A stretch of 64,000 nt of DNA from Gimesia sp. (GCF_040219335.1 NZ_JAVJSQ010000025.1:1-64000); one strand, 5' to 3'; shown: positions 36,036 through 45,350, counted from the stretch's first letter. Notes: a model not told the origin generated them from the letters alone. Made by a program: numbers and translations.

Positions 36036-36135
36036 GTCTACCCCCTTCGACAATGAAAAATGGACCAGCAATACAACCGTTCGTCTTTCCCTGAAAAGCA
36101 CCACACGTCCCCGTGGTAATCCCCGACAGCTTTAA
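36036..36135 (+). pseudogene. RAYT C-terminal remnant
   Basis: The stretch encoding FDNEKWTSNTTVRLSLKST followed by TRPRGNPRQL matches the last 30 residues of the RAYT at 34114 (NEKWTSNT, then RLSLESTTRPRG). Nothing else of the gene is present. It is the second dead RAYT fragment in this island. Confidence 0.8.
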
Positions 36136-36425
36136 AGCTTTCCGCTACGGCGTCTGCGGTAGATGATGTATACCGTGATGAACGTGACAACGCAGACTGC
36201 TTTTAGGATGAACAGTGGAAGGGGTTGATACCAGGCGCGGGTCGAGACTTCGATCAGATCGGAGACTCCGAACAGCGCGAATGCGATGCTGCAGGTGATG
36301 GCTAGATCTCTGTTTTGCTGCAGCCGAGGCAGCCGGACGAGAAACAGACACGCAATCGAAATCCAGAGAATTGCTTCAGCCAGATTGAGTATCTGATCCA
36401 GTTCCAGTGATTGCATAAAGCTCAT
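36132..36425 (-). CDS. Small three-helix membrane protein
   Basis: Not recognised by family. The 97-residue product has three hydrophobic segments: IACLFLVRL (about 12-32), AITCSIAFALFGVSDLI (about 41-58) and LFILKAVCVVTFITVYIIY (about 70-90), ending in a basic RRRRSGKL tail. The pattern fits a small inner-membrane protein. The stop overlaps the RAYT remnant. Confidence 0.6.
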   Translation of the reverse strand: MSFMQSLELDQILNLAEAILWISIACLFLVRLPRLQQNRDLAITCSIAFALFGVSDLIEVSTRAWYQPLPLFILKAVCVVTFITVYIIYRRRRSGKL

Positions 36426-36596
36426 CCGAAGTCTGATTCCCGTTGCTGTGAGTTACCGGTTCTTCAATTTCCGGTATGGCCCCTACGCAGAGGCATTGAT
36501 TCATTTAGAATACGTTTCAATTCGTTTGCGTGAATGAAATCTTTATTATACTGGAGCTCAAACAGGTAACATCACTTTTATCAAATGGTCGTCGCG

Positions 36597-36851
36597 ATGA
36601 GTAAGTCTTATTATCAAGTTCTATTGGTTGAATTGAGTACGGGAATCATATTAGATAGACAGCAAGAATATCAGCAGGGAAACGATGATGATTCCCGCTA
36701 TTATTTTGAAACCTGGCAAGAAGCATTCGCATTTTCTCAAGAGATGACAGCCAAGACACCAGAGATTGAATGCCTGATCCTGAATGAGGATAATGAGTTC
36801 GTGCACGTCGAACGCAATCAGCGGGGTTATAGTAAGAGAAAAGAGCCCTAA
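36597..36851 (+). CDS. Small acidic hypothetical protein
   Basis: Not recognised. The product is 84 residues from the ATG at 36597 (an ATG four codons earlier is possible), rich in Gln, Glu and Tyr, with the pattern of a small alpha/beta protein (QVLLVELSTGIIL then IECLILNEDNEFVHVERN). A REP-like sequence (GAGCCCTAACCCC) covers the final codons and stop, so the C-terminus may have been rewritten by REP insertion. Confidence 0.5.
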   Translation: MSKSYYQVLLVELSTGIILDRQQEYQQGNDDDSRYYFETWQEAFAFSQEMTAKTPEIECLILNEDNEFVHVERNQRGYSKRKEP

Positions 36852-36860
36852 CCCCTGTTA
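36836..36860 (-). repeat. Diverged REP sequence
   Basis: AAAAGAGCCCTAACCCCTGTTA is close to the RAYT-flanking REP AAAAGAGTCCTGACCCCTTTA. It lies over the 3' end of the small acidic ORF. Confidence 0.6.
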
Positions 36861-37808
36861 TTCATTTCTTGAGTGCCTGATTCTGTTCCAGACTTCTAAT
36901 TCTGTTCCCTGGTCAACGGTGAAGTATTGCGCTGCTGTTCGTACTATTCAGCTGTTGGATTTTCAGCTTGGGTGGTGCGTCCCTTTGCCTAAAATGGCTC
37001 GTTTGATCTGGCTGTTTCTCAATCTGGGATCTTTGATCGGGGGGCGGTTCTTAAATTGAACGGTTCCTGCCATAGTCGTTTCAACCGGGCTTAGGCCCTG
37101 CGGCTTATTGGTCTGACTGGCTCATCTGCTTTAAAGAGATCTGTCGGCTGTCAGGTTTACTTCTTGAGTGATGGTGAGAATTATGTGAAACGGCGCGGGG
37201 GCGTCAAGGGGACTGCCGGCGTTGAGTTCAGTGTGAGGTTCACTGAGTTGCTGGTGAGATGCATTTGAAATGCTCTGAAAGTGCTCCGAAATGATTTGAA
37301 ATTCTACGAGACATAGGGAACCGGTGCTGTCTGTTCCGGTGAAAAACCGGAAAAATCGACGGTGATTCAGGTGATCCTGGGGCGCTGGTTCGTGATGTTC
37401 CCGTGCTCGGATCATCCGCCTCGCGCGCGAAGCACAATTTCACAACTTTATGATTCGGGGAGTGCCGATCAAGTTCAAGCTATTCAGTTTTGGAGACAGA
37501 AGTGCGCTGGATAAATGGGAGGGGGTTGGTGTCAAACCGTAACCAGAAAGTGAGAAAGAGGCAGGGAGTATCAGAAATTTATGAAAACCTGTTTTCCTGC
37601 TGATCGGTCAGCGAACTGTTTTTCGGTACTTCAGATGGGGCAGAGACGATCGCGCGCTGGTGCAAGTCTTTCAAGCTGAGTGCTGCATGAGTCTGGAAAG
37701 CTCTATATGGATAGCCAGTAAATCTTGTGAGTAAGTTCTTGTTATTCCGACTTAAACATTACATAATGATCTTGAGGTGCAAAAACGTTCATACAAAGGG
37801 CCAAAAAA
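36852..37808. other. Non-coding region with a dispersed intergenic element
   Basis: No convincing gene. The part at about 37060-37500 resembles the window start: TCGTTTCAACCGGG plus GCCCTGCGGCT at 37078-37107 matches 26-54, and CCGCCTCGCGCGCGA at about 37408-37422 matches about 684-698, with GATTCGG and GATCAAGTTCAA following in both places. The last 70 bases form the leader of the DUF1559 gene. Confidence 0.6.
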
Positions 37809-38834
37809 ATGTTACGCACACCTGATCAAAGACGTGGATTTACACTGATTGAACTACTGGTATCTATCTCTATTATCGCTGTACTGATAGCACTTCTGCT
37901 ACCAGCAGTTCAGCAGGCGCGGGAGGCCGCCCGGCGTTCCCAGTGCAAAAACAATCTCAGGCAGGTCGGTCTGGCGCTGCAGAATTATCACAGCGACTAC
38001 CTGGTATTTCCGCTGGGGGTCCGGAATCAGTACCTTGGTTTCGGGTCGAGCTGGTGGGTGGGGCTGCTGCCTTATCTGGAGTATGGCACTCTTTACAACA
38101 AGTATAATCACGATGTCGCCAGCTGCGGGTTCACGCCTTTGAATCCGGCGCTGGTGGCGGATGTCAGTATGCCGGTCATGCTGTGTCCGTCCAGTCCGCT
38201 GGAGGCTCGCGTCAATGGTGCGCTGCTACCCGGGGTGAATATGACAATGCCGCACTACGCGGGAATTACCGGGGCGACGAATACCGGCACGGTGACGGGC
38301 GATCAACTTCACTTTGCGGATGATCTGTTTCCTTCCACGGATAATTCACTCTGTTGTCTGCCCCACCTGGATGGGCGAGTTGCTGCGGGGGGCGTGCTGA
38401 TTCCCAATCGAACCATCGCGATTCGTGATATCACTGACGGTTCATCGAATACGATTGTGGTGGGAGAGATCTCCAGCTCGGTGCTGAAGTCGGGGGTGAG
38501 TCTGCGTGTCGACGCGGGGAATCCGAGTGGCTGGGCCGCGGGAACGGTGAGTGTGGGGACGCCTCCCCAATTGCTGGGACCAGGCGGTTTCACGCCGGCG
38601 TTTCCGGTGTTCAACCTGACAACGGTGCGTTATCCGATTGGAACAAAGGATGGCGGACTGCCGGGGATTCATACGGACGGAGGGCCTAATAATCCATTGA
38701 TTTCAGCACATAGTGGCGGCACACAGTGTCTGTTGACGGACGGTTCTGTGAGATTTCTGAGCGAAAACATGAATCTGGAAACATTGAAAAATCTATGTAC
38801 CCGCAACGACGGGAAGGTTCTCGGAGAATATTAA
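37809..38834 (+). CDS. DUF1559 domain protein with prepilin-type N-terminus
   Basis: A member of the large planctomycete DUF1559 family. The 341-residue protein begins with a type IV pilin-like signal, RRGFTLIELLVSISIIAVLI, in which processing before Phe would leave a hydrophobic helix. The DUF1559 region follows (ARRSQCKNNLRQVGLALQNY) and the family-typical end HSGGTQCLLTDGSVRFLSE. Such proteins are pseudopilin-like and often occur in tens of copies per genome; their exact role is not established. A potential ribosome binding site AAAGGG lies before ATG. It stands alone, not next to pilus or type II secretion genes. Confidence 0.93.
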   Translation: MLRTPDQRRGFTLIELLVSISIIAVLIALLLPAVQQAREAARRSQCKNNLRQVGLALQNYHSDYLVFPLGVRNQYLGFGSSWWVGLLPYLEYGTLYNKYNHDVASCGFTPLNPALVADVSMPVMLCPSSPLEARVNGALLPGVNMTMPHYAGITGATNTGTVTGDQLHFADDLFPSTDNSLCCLPHLDGRVAAGGVLIPNRTIAIRDITDGSSNTIVVGEISSSVLKSGVSLRVDAGNPSGWAAGTVSVGTPPQLLGPGGFTPAFPVFNLTTVRYPIGTKDGGLPGIHTDGGPNNPLISAHSGGTQCLLTDGSVRFLSENMNLETLKNLCTRNDGKVLGEY

Positions 38835-38944
38835 CAGTAAGGGAGGTGATCTTAGAGCGAAAACGGAAGTAGCGATTCAGATTAACTTTGAAGCAAACTG
38901 TTTTTTACTCAGAATCCTGTAGCATCACAATGAAAGGGCCAACT

Positions 38945-39709
38945 GTGAAGAACCGAATGAAACTGACTTTGTTAATGGGGACTTGTTTTCTGCTCTGCTG
39001 TCTGGCGGGAAAGACGAATACGAGCGAGGCTGCTGAAAAAAAAACAAAGAAAGAGACCCCACTGCTGACGACCTGTGTATGTAACCAGGTTCCATTGGGG
39101 CCTGTGGGAACGAACCTCTGGGCGTGGATGGCTTATCGTTATCAGTATGAAGACGACTGTGCGGCTGCCACTGCTGTCTCGATTATTAATTACGCTCCTT
39201 TAGACAGCTACCCGGAAACGTTATGCGTCGGGTCAGGGGCCTGCGGCGATACGTGTTCACAGGCGAGAAAGGATAAGCAAAAGAAATCGAAAGGGACCGA
39301 GCCTGCTTTCCGGCATTACATGCATCCTCTGCCTGCACGTCCGTCTGCACGGCTTGATTTGTATCCTCCTGAAACGGATTTTCATTACGAAGTTGTCAGT
39401 ACGCGTTTTATGCAGTTTGGAACAGCAGCGCCAGATTTAAAGTGTGCCAAGTTATTTTTAATCTGCCTATCCAAATCAGAAAACCCAACAGATCAGTCTG
39501 ATGCGATCTATTTCTGGTATGGTTTTGAAGTAGAAAAATTTGATAAATCCCAGGATAAAACGTCTATCAAATTGCCTTTTGGTTATTGTGAAAGGAGAGC
39601 CCCCTATCACATCGAGGATCGATCAGGTGGCTGGAGTGCAGGGGTGTGCCGCGAGTTTTCCCTGATCAATTATGGAGGTTCGCAGTATCTGATTCGCTTC
39701 AATCATTGA
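38945..39709 (+). CDS. Secreted hypothetical protein
   Basis: Not recognised. About 254 residues starting at GTG with AAAGGG six bases upstream; in-frame ATGs at 38930 and 38957 are alternatives. A clear signal peptide (KLTLLMGTCFLLCCLAG) leads to a Lys-rich stretch and then a soluble domain with about ten Cys residues (TCVCN, CVGSGACGDTC, CAKLFLIC, YCERR), suggesting disulfides in the periplasm or outside. It sits 110 bases after the DUF1559 gene and ends at a bidirectional terminator. Confidence 0.7.
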   Translation: MKNRMKLTLLMGTCFLLCCLAGKTNTSEAAEKKTKKETPLLTTCVCNQVPLGPVGTNLWAWMAYRYQYEDDCAAATAVSIINYAPLDSYPETLCVGSGACGDTCSQARKDKQKKSKGTEPAFRHYMHPLPARPSARLDLYPPETDFHYEVVSTRFMQFGTAAPDLKCAKLFLICLSKSENPTDQSDAIYFWYGFEVEKFDKSQDKTSIKLPFGYCERRAPYHIEDRSGGWSAGVCREFSLINYGGSQYLIRFNH

Positions 39710-39754
39710 GAATGAGAACTGAATAATGAAATAGAGCAACTGTTGTTCGAACAA

Positions 39755-39795
39755 AAACAGCCCGCAAATAGCAACCTATTTTGTGGGCTGTTTTC
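39755..39795. terminator. Bidirectional terminator between convergent genes
   Basis: AAAACAGCCCGCAAATAG pairs with CTATTTTGTGGGCTGTTTT around a short loop. T runs follow on both strands. The right arm includes the stop codon and last codons of the kinase gene, so it serves the leftward kinase operon and the rightward secreted protein. Confidence 0.88.
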
Positions 39796-41917
39796 TCTTC
39801 AACTGCTGTGATGCTGGACGCACAAGACGAAATCCAATCTTTTCCGGTTGTAAATAGCGGATTGCGGTTTGAATAGAGTAGCTTTTCTGATTCTTTAACT
39901 CGTAGTTGCCCTCAGCTTGATTATGATTCTGATTTCGGGAGATTGTCAAACCGATAAAATCGGGCGTACGGAACTCCGGATTCAAATCCAATGCTGCTTT
40001 TGATGTTTCTATTTGCTCTGGAGTTGCCAGTGAGGATGTCCATTCTTTGCCTGAATTAAGAAAATTATCTAACGCAGGCTGCAGAGGGAGAGAATCAACG
40101 ATGTGCTTGAATTCGTCGGCTGTCATAAGCCGTCCCCCCGCCTCCTCGGCAAAGTGTATGGCGAAATCCTGTCCTTCCGGGTAATAAGGAGCGTCGAGCG
40201 GGGCGTGTCTGGCGGGATCAGCGTCACTTGCGTCTGGACGAAGAGTTAAATAGTCGTGATTTGTGAAGCATCTGGTGGAGACGTAAAGATCAGGGATATC
40301 AATCTGATTGCCTTTGATCAAAACCATCTCATCCAACACACTTTGCGTAGGAATGATGATTTCAGGCCATTCGAGTGTGTTGGCTTGAGTTTTATTCCAG
40401 AATCTGTTTTTGGTACTTCCGATGGGAATCTCCGCTCCTCGAGGAGGGACTTTACGGAAGACTTGCTGAAACCGGGGCGTTCCTTCGAGCATCGCAACTA
40501 CATAGTATTCTCCTGGTGCGAGACGGAGATCGGTGGGAGTTGTCCCGTCGGCTACGAATTCGATGCTGGGATCGGGTTCTCCGGAGATGGAGTCACGAGG
40601 ATAGACGATGATGCGTGTTCCCGGTGGTTCGGTCTGGACATTTACCTGCCATTTGCCATCATCATGCATGACGATCATGGCGGTTGAGCTGCTCAGCAAA
40701 AGTACGCAGGTTGTGAGCAGGGACGCGCTCAATAACCGGTTTCGCTTTGCCCAGCGCCACAGTTTCTCATGCAGCGAGAGCCGACGCGCAGTGATGGGTT
40801 TTCCTTCGATAAACCGCTGCAGGTCCTCAGCCAGCTCATCAGCGGTGTCGTAGCGATCTCCCGCGAGTTTACTTAAGGATTTCAGACAGATCGTCTCCAG
40901 GTCACGGGGGATGCTGGCATTCCATTTGTGTGGGGGAACCGGTTCGGTGTGCAGGATCTGTGAAATCATTTCCTGACAGGAATTTCCCTTAAAAGGGACC
41001 CGGTTCGTCAGCAGTTCATACAGAATCACTCCCAAGGAGTAGATATCGGCACGTCCATCGACGGTGGATGCTTTGCCGTCTGCCTGTTCGGGGCTCATGT
41101 AGGCAAAGGTTCCCATAATCGCACCGGTTACGGCGATTGTAGATTCGACATCAGAGCGTTTGGCGAGCCCAAAATCGGTGATGCGCAGCTGGTCGTCATC
41201 AGTGACCAGGACGTTATTCGGTTTGAGATCCCGGTGGATCACGGACTGCTGGTGCGCGGCATCAAGGGCGTTGGCCAGGTCACGACAGATGCTCGCGGCT
41301 TTGATGAAGTCGACTTCGTGGTGTCTGGTCCATTCGCGAAGGGTGGAGCCATCGACAAATTCTGTGACCAGTACGAGAGTTCCATCAATTTCCTCGAAGT
41401 CATGGATGGATACGATTCCGGGGTGGGAAAGTCGGGCGGCGGAGCGGGCTTCCCGGGAGAAACGTTTCCGTTCGACAGCCGAGAGTGACTTTTTTCGAGG
41501 CAGCTTGAGGGCGACGGTCCGCTGGAGTTCTTCATCCCACGCTTTCCAGACCAGCCCGAAGGCGCCTCGACCGACGATTTTTTCAAGACGATAGCGGCCG
41601 AGTCGACGTACCTGCCGAAATGAATCGGCGAGTTGGGAGGTGAAGTCCTGCAGGATTTCGCTGTATTGGGGAAAGCGGGATTGATAGTCATCCAGGGAGA
41701 GCAGGTTCCCGTTCATCCTGCGATAGTGGATATCCAGTCGGAGTAATTCGGCGAAGACAATAGACTGGGTCTTACCGGAAGTCTCTTTGAGGAAACTTTC
41801 GATTTCGGGGGATTGTCCCTGTTTCCAGGATGATTCGAAGCTGTCACAGATGCGATCAATGGTATAGGCTGCCGCCATTAGATCATCATCTGCAGGATCA
41901 TAGGGGGGATTATTCAT
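39776..41917 (-). CDS. Membrane Ser/Thr protein kinase with PEGA-like and degenerate sulfatase-modifying-factor-like domains
   Basis: A 713-residue Hanks-type kinase. The kinase domain (about 108-370) has glycine loop GRGAFG (115-120), Lys137, HRDLKPNN (Asp229), DFG (247-249) and an APE-like SPEQ segment, so it should be active. One TM helix (about 396-416) leads to an extracytoplasmic PEGA-like region (about 420-490) and a C-terminal stretch (about 515-705) with features of formylglycine-generating-enzyme-like domains (LYVSTRCFTNHDY, GGRLMTADEF, IGFRLVRP) that looks shortened. The N-terminal 100 residues are the helical region usual before planctomycete kinases. The start overlaps the end of the ECF sigma gene by 8 bases: a regulator pair. 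Confidence 0.92.
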   Translation of the reverse strand: MNNPPYDPADDDLMAAAYTIDRICDSFESSWKQGQSPEIESFLKETSGKTQSIVFAELLRLDIHYRRMNGNLLSLDDYQSRFPQYSEILQDFTSQLADSFRQVRRLGRYRLEKIVGRGAFGLVWKAWDEELQRTVALKLPRKKSLSAVERKRFSREARSAARLSHPGIVSIHDFEEIDGTLVLVTEFVDGSTLREWTRHHEVDFIKAASICRDLANALDAAHQQSVIHRDLKPNNVLVTDDDQLRITDFGLAKRSDVESTIAVTGAIMGTFAYMSPEQADGKASTVDGRADIYSLGVILYELLTNRVPFKGNSCQEMISQILHTEPVPPHKWNASIPRDLETICLKSLSKLAGDRYDTADELAEDLQRFIEGKPITARRLSLHEKLWRWAKRNRLLSASLLTTCVLLLSSSTAMIVMHDDGKWQVNVQTEPPGTRIIVYPRDSISGEPDPSIEFVADGTTPTDLRLAPGEYYVVAMLEGTPRFQQVFRKVPPRGAEIPIGSTKNRFWNKTQANTLEWPEIIIPTQSVLDEMVLIKGNQIDIPDLYVSTRCFTNHDYLTLRPDASDADPARHAPLDAPYYPEGQDFAIHFAEEAGGRLMTADEFKHIVDSLPLQPALDNFLNSGKEWTSSLATPEQIETSKAALDLNPEFRTPDFIGLTISRNQNHNQAEGNYELKNQKSYSIQTAIRYLQPEKIGFRLVRPASQQLKRKQPTK

Positions 41918-42500
41918 GACTCCATGCTTTTCGGATCAGCCGTACCTTTCTCGTTACAGTGGCGGGGGAGATTTCCAACAGATCACTGATTTCCTCATGT
42001 GTGTAACCCTGTATCTTATAAACCGCAATTTTCTTCAAAACATCATCAGAAAGTTTATTTAAGACGCGCTGATATTCTTCTTCCATGATGGCAAAGTATT
42101 CGGGGGACTGGTTGGTGGACACGTAAGCCTGGAAGTTTTCAATGGAATTGATCGAGACCGGCAGTTTTCCCTCTGGTGAGGTGCGTTTCTGGGCGGTTTC
42201 CCGGCGGATGTGGCTGACTGCTTTTCGTTGGGTCATGGCAATCAGCAGCCACCATAATTCATCCCGGTTCTGGACTGAATCAAATCGACCGCGTTGTGAA
42301 GCCGCCCAGACACTTTCGAAGACGGAAAGCACGATATCTTCGGCGTCCAGGGTGGCTGTCGGAAAGGTGTTGACCCGGGTCTGTGCATAGCGAATCAGTT
42401 TCTCATAAAACTCGTCCCAGATTTCCTGGACGGCATCCTTCTGATCGTTTCCCAGGGTACTCAGCCAGCTGGAGACCGGGGTGTCTTCGTCGTATTCCAT
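41910..42500 (-). CDS. ECF sigma factor paired with the kinase
   Basis: A 196-residue sigma-70 family protein with region 2 (LDAEDIVLSVFESVW, about 50-64, then a DELWWLLIAMTQRKAVSHIRR segment) and region 4 (DVLKKIAVYKIQGYTHEEIS, then a helix-turn-helix ending ATVTRKVRLIRKAW). No anti-sigma gene is present; the downstream overlapping kinase gene takes that position. In planctomycete ECF groups of this kind, phosphorylation by a linked kinase is the proposed control, which fits here. Confidence 0.93.
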   Translation of the reverse strand: MEYDEDTPVSSWLSTLGNDQKDAVQEIWDEFYEKLIRYAQTRVNTFPTATLDAEDIVLSVFESVWAASQRGRFDSVQNRDELWWLLIAMTQRKAVSHIRRETAQKRTSPEGKLPVSINSIENFQAYVSTNQSPEYFAIMEEEYQRVLNKLSDDVLKKIAVYKIQGYTHEEISDLLEISPATVTRKVRLIRKAWSHE

Positions 42501-42954
42501 GTCAGTTTTCTAAATTGCAGATGGTTTAGAATAACAGGGCCCACTTTAGATGTTAGTCGTCCATGACCGATTCAGTATACCATTTTGTTTATGTGTAATC
42601 TCCCCAGAACTGAAAGATTCGTCGTTTGCTGAAACCTGTCGGAAATCTATTTCAGAGACGGTAATACATGGCAGGAGAAACTTGGGAAATTTCTGCAAAG
42701 TACGAATTAAGTGATTCGCAAAACTACGATTACGCGGTTTCAGGAATAGCGATTATCTGACTCCGATTCGCTGGAATCGGTATGGAGATCAGTCAGTGAC
42801 TTTGATCAGCCGAATCGGGCCAAATTGGTTGATCATTCGTAGTCAGGCAGGGATGCCATTTTCGCTGGACGCTTTCGATTCCAGCGTAGTTTATCGGGTG
42901 AAATCGTTGAGGGGGCAGTTTCTGATTATGAAAGATGTAACGTAATTAAGCTGA
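42501..42954. other. Intergenic region between the oxidoreductase and ECF sigma genes
   Basis: About 450 bases without a credible ORF. Two small palindromes are visible (CCGATTC/GAATCGG near 42764-42780 and CGCTGGA/TCCAGCG near 42864-42888), neither with a T run. The sigma factor promoter must lie close to 42501-42580. Confidence 0.5.
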
Positions 42955-43929
42955 TCAGGCAAACGCGTTCAGTTTCTCCATCCAGCGTTGTACCTGCATG
43001 GCATCCGAATAAGTCGCTCCAGCCGGGACCGCTTCTGTGTTTCGCACGACCCGACAGAAGCAACGTAGCTCTTCAGCCATCATGCCGCTGGGGGGATTGG
43101 CACGCACTTCCAATGCCAGGGGCCAGGCAGCTGCATTGTCCCAGACTGAGATCGGACGTGGATTTGGTTCGATGCGTGCAGACCAGCCCTCACCGAATAC
43201 TTCAGTTCGATCAAAACCGCGTGGCGGCATTCCCGCAGGCGTTAAATAGGAAGCCGCAAACGAGGCCACCGGACCTCCGTTCCACTGGAGTTGTGCGACG
43301 GCCAGATCGATATCGCCATTTTCTGTCCGATGGAACAGGGCACTGAAGTGATCTGGTTCTGCACAATCGAGAAGTACCTGTGTTGAATACAGGTCATGCA
43401 CCATCGCAGCCTGTAACGGGTTTTCGCCTGGGAAATCCTGCACGATACTCGCCGGTCGATGGCGTACACAGTCGATGTAGGAAATCGGACCACGTTTGCG
43501 GGCTACTTCTCGCAACTCCTGAAATTCGCTGTTGAACAGCAGGATGTGTCCCAGCATCAGATTACTGGAATCGGGGCGGACCAGTGGGGCGAGACTTTCC
43601 GCTTCTTCCAGCGTCTCTGAAATCGGCTTTTCCAGCAGTACGACTTTCCCATGTTCGAGCAGTTCTCTGGTGACCGCCACGTGAGATTCTGTCGTGCAGG
43701 CGACCACCCAGGCCTCTGCGTCAGACTCTTCAATCGCCTGTGTCAGATTGGTCCACCCTGGCACATCGGGAAGTTCTTTACGCAGGGTATCGAGACTTTC
43801 CTGGCGTCGTGCTACCACCGCTGCCAGCTCAGCCTCTGCCAATCCTGCTAATGTCAATGCATGTAATCGTCCGAAACGTCCCAGACCAATGACACCTGTT
43901 TTTACGGGTTTAAAACTCTTCGCAGCCAT
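42955..43929 (-). CDS. Gfo/Idh/MocA family NAD(P)-dependent oxidoreductase
   Basis: A 324-residue dehydrogenase. The N-terminal Rossmann fold has VIGLGRFGRLHALTL (about 13-27, GxGxxG), and the family motif EKPIS (about 99-103) marks the cofactor/substrate junction with its catalytic Lys. The C-terminal substrate domain includes HDLYSTQVLLD with a likely catalytic His. These enzymes act on sugars, inositols or related polyols; substrate cannot be told. No signal peptide, so cytoplasmic. It is transcribed alone. Confidence 0.92.
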   Translation of the reverse strand: MAAKSFKPVKTGVIGLGRFGRLHALTLAGLAEAELAAVVARRQESLDTLRKELPDVPGWTNLTQAIEESDAEAWVVACTTESHVAVTRELLEHGKVVLLEKPISETLEEAESLAPLVRPDSSNLMLGHILLFNSEFQELREVARKRGPISYIDCVRHRPASIVQDFPGENPLQAAMVHDLYSTQVLLDCAEPDHFSALFHRTENGDIDLAVAQLQWNGGPVASFAASYLTPAGMPPRGFDRTEVFGEGWSARIEPNPRPISVWDNAAAWPLALEVRANPPSGMMAEELRCFCRVVRNTEAVPAGATYSDAMQVQRWMEKLNAFA

Positions 43930-44222
43930 CGGGGTTCCTTAACTATTCCAGATCTGTTGTCCGCACTGAGACGCGTAATTTGCAGACACATTCATCATAT
44001 CTGAAGTAGAATTTCCCCATCAAGGCATCAGCCAGAGATGATCATCAGAACGGATACTTTCGGTTGTCGACAGGAATCCGTGAGCAGAAAATACGAGAAA
44101 AAACACCGGACGCTGGACTTGAAGGGGGGGAGCGATGGTACGATAAGAATTGTATTTTGCCTGAATCGGTTTCAGGCTCAACATGAACGGGAATTCCCGA
44201 CTTTTATCAGATTGAGTGACTC

Positions 44223-45350
44223 GTGCAGAAAATTAAATCCCCCCGACTTCTGATCCAGCTGATTCTTCTTCTGCTGCTTGCAGTGTCTCCCGCATCGGCT
44301 GCTGAAAAAACACAATCTCTTCAGCTGACGCTGCCGCCCATGTTTTATGCGGTACCCGGCGTGGAGATGAGTATCTATTTCGACAATATCGTGCTGACCG
44401 AAACTCCCGAAAAATATCGCTTTGAAGTCGATTGTGAAATCGGTACTGCCGAGCAGAATCGCTGGTCCGTTACACCGACAGAGTCGAACGTCGGACAATA
44501 TTCTCTTTCGGTCAGAGTGACAGACGCCGACGGAGCGAACCTGGGGACTGCGAATACAGTTCTGCAAGTTTCAAAGCCGGATGCGGGAGCCAATCGTGAC
44601 ACCTGTCGGTTGTTGATTATCGGCGACAGCCTGACAAATGCGACTACCTACTCCAACGAGATCGCCCGATTGCTCTCGACTCCCGGCAATCCTAAATGGC
44701 AAATGCTGGGAACACACAAACCGAGGTCCGCCGCTGCGGGAGTCGCCCACGAAGGTTACGGCGGTTGGACCTGGCAGCGGTTTGTTTCACAATATGAGCC
44801 GAAACCCGATGGAACCAATCGCAAACGCAGTAGTCCGTTCGTCTACCTCGGAAAAGATGGTAAACCTGGCCTCGATTTACCACGTTACTTCAAAGAAGAG
44901 TGTAATGATCAAAAACCAGATTATGTGATCATTATGCTGGGCATCAACGATTGTTTTTCAGCGAAACAGGATGCCATTGATGAAAAGATCGATGGCATGT
45001 TCACGCAGGCTGATATCCTGATCAAAGCCCTGCAGGCAGCGGCGCCGCAGGCGGAAGTGGGAATCTGCTTGACTACGCCGGGGAATTCACGGCAGGAAGC
45101 ATTTTATGCCAACTATAAAGATCGCTACAGCCGCTGGGGGTGGAAGAAGATTCAACACAGGCTGGTGCAGCGTCAAATTGAAAAATTTAAAGGTCGCGAA
45201 AATGAGAACCTGTTCATCGTTCCGACGGAGCTAAACCTCGATATCGTGGATGGCTACCCGGTCAATAACGGTGTGCACCCCAACAAGGTTGGTTACCAGC
45301 AACTCGGGGCGAGCATTTATGCGTGGTTGAAGTATCGAATGGAGGAGTGA
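44223..45350 (+). CDS. Secreted SGNH/GDSL-type hydrolase
   Basis: A 375-residue exported esterase-like protein (start GTG). It has a signal peptide (LLIQLILLLLLAVSPASAAE, cleaved about residue 27), a beta-rich N-terminal region (30-120) and an SGNH domain: block I IIGDSLTN (Ser136), block III IMLGINDC, and block V GVHPNKVGY (His352). The position three residues before the His is Asn (NNGVH) where the catalytic Asp usually sits, so activity may rely on a dyad or be altered. Likely substrates are acylated polysaccharides, by analogy with planctomycete family members. Confidence 0.85.
   Translation: MQKIKSPRLLIQLILLLLLAVSPASAAEKTQSLQLTLPPMFYAVPGVEMSIYFDNIVLTETPEKYRFEVDCEIGTAEQNRWSVTPTESNVGQYSLSVRVTDADGANLGTANTVLQVSKPDAGANRDTCRLLIIGDSLTNATTYSNEIARLLSTPGNPKWQMLGTHKPRSAAAGVAHEGYGGWTWQRFVSQYEPKPDGTNRKRSSPFVYLGKDGKPGLDLPRYFKEECNDQKPDYVIIMLGINDCFSAKQDAIDEKIDGMFTQADILIKALQAAAPQAEVGICLTTPGNSRQEAFYANYKDRYSRWGWKKIQHRLVQRQIEKFKGRENENLFIVPTELNLDIVDGYPVNNGVHPNKVGYQQLGASIYAWLKYRMEE

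Noticed and set aside
42760-42890. Small palindromes after the oxidoreductase gene as terminators
   Set aside because: Stems are only seven bases and lack a following T run on either strand.
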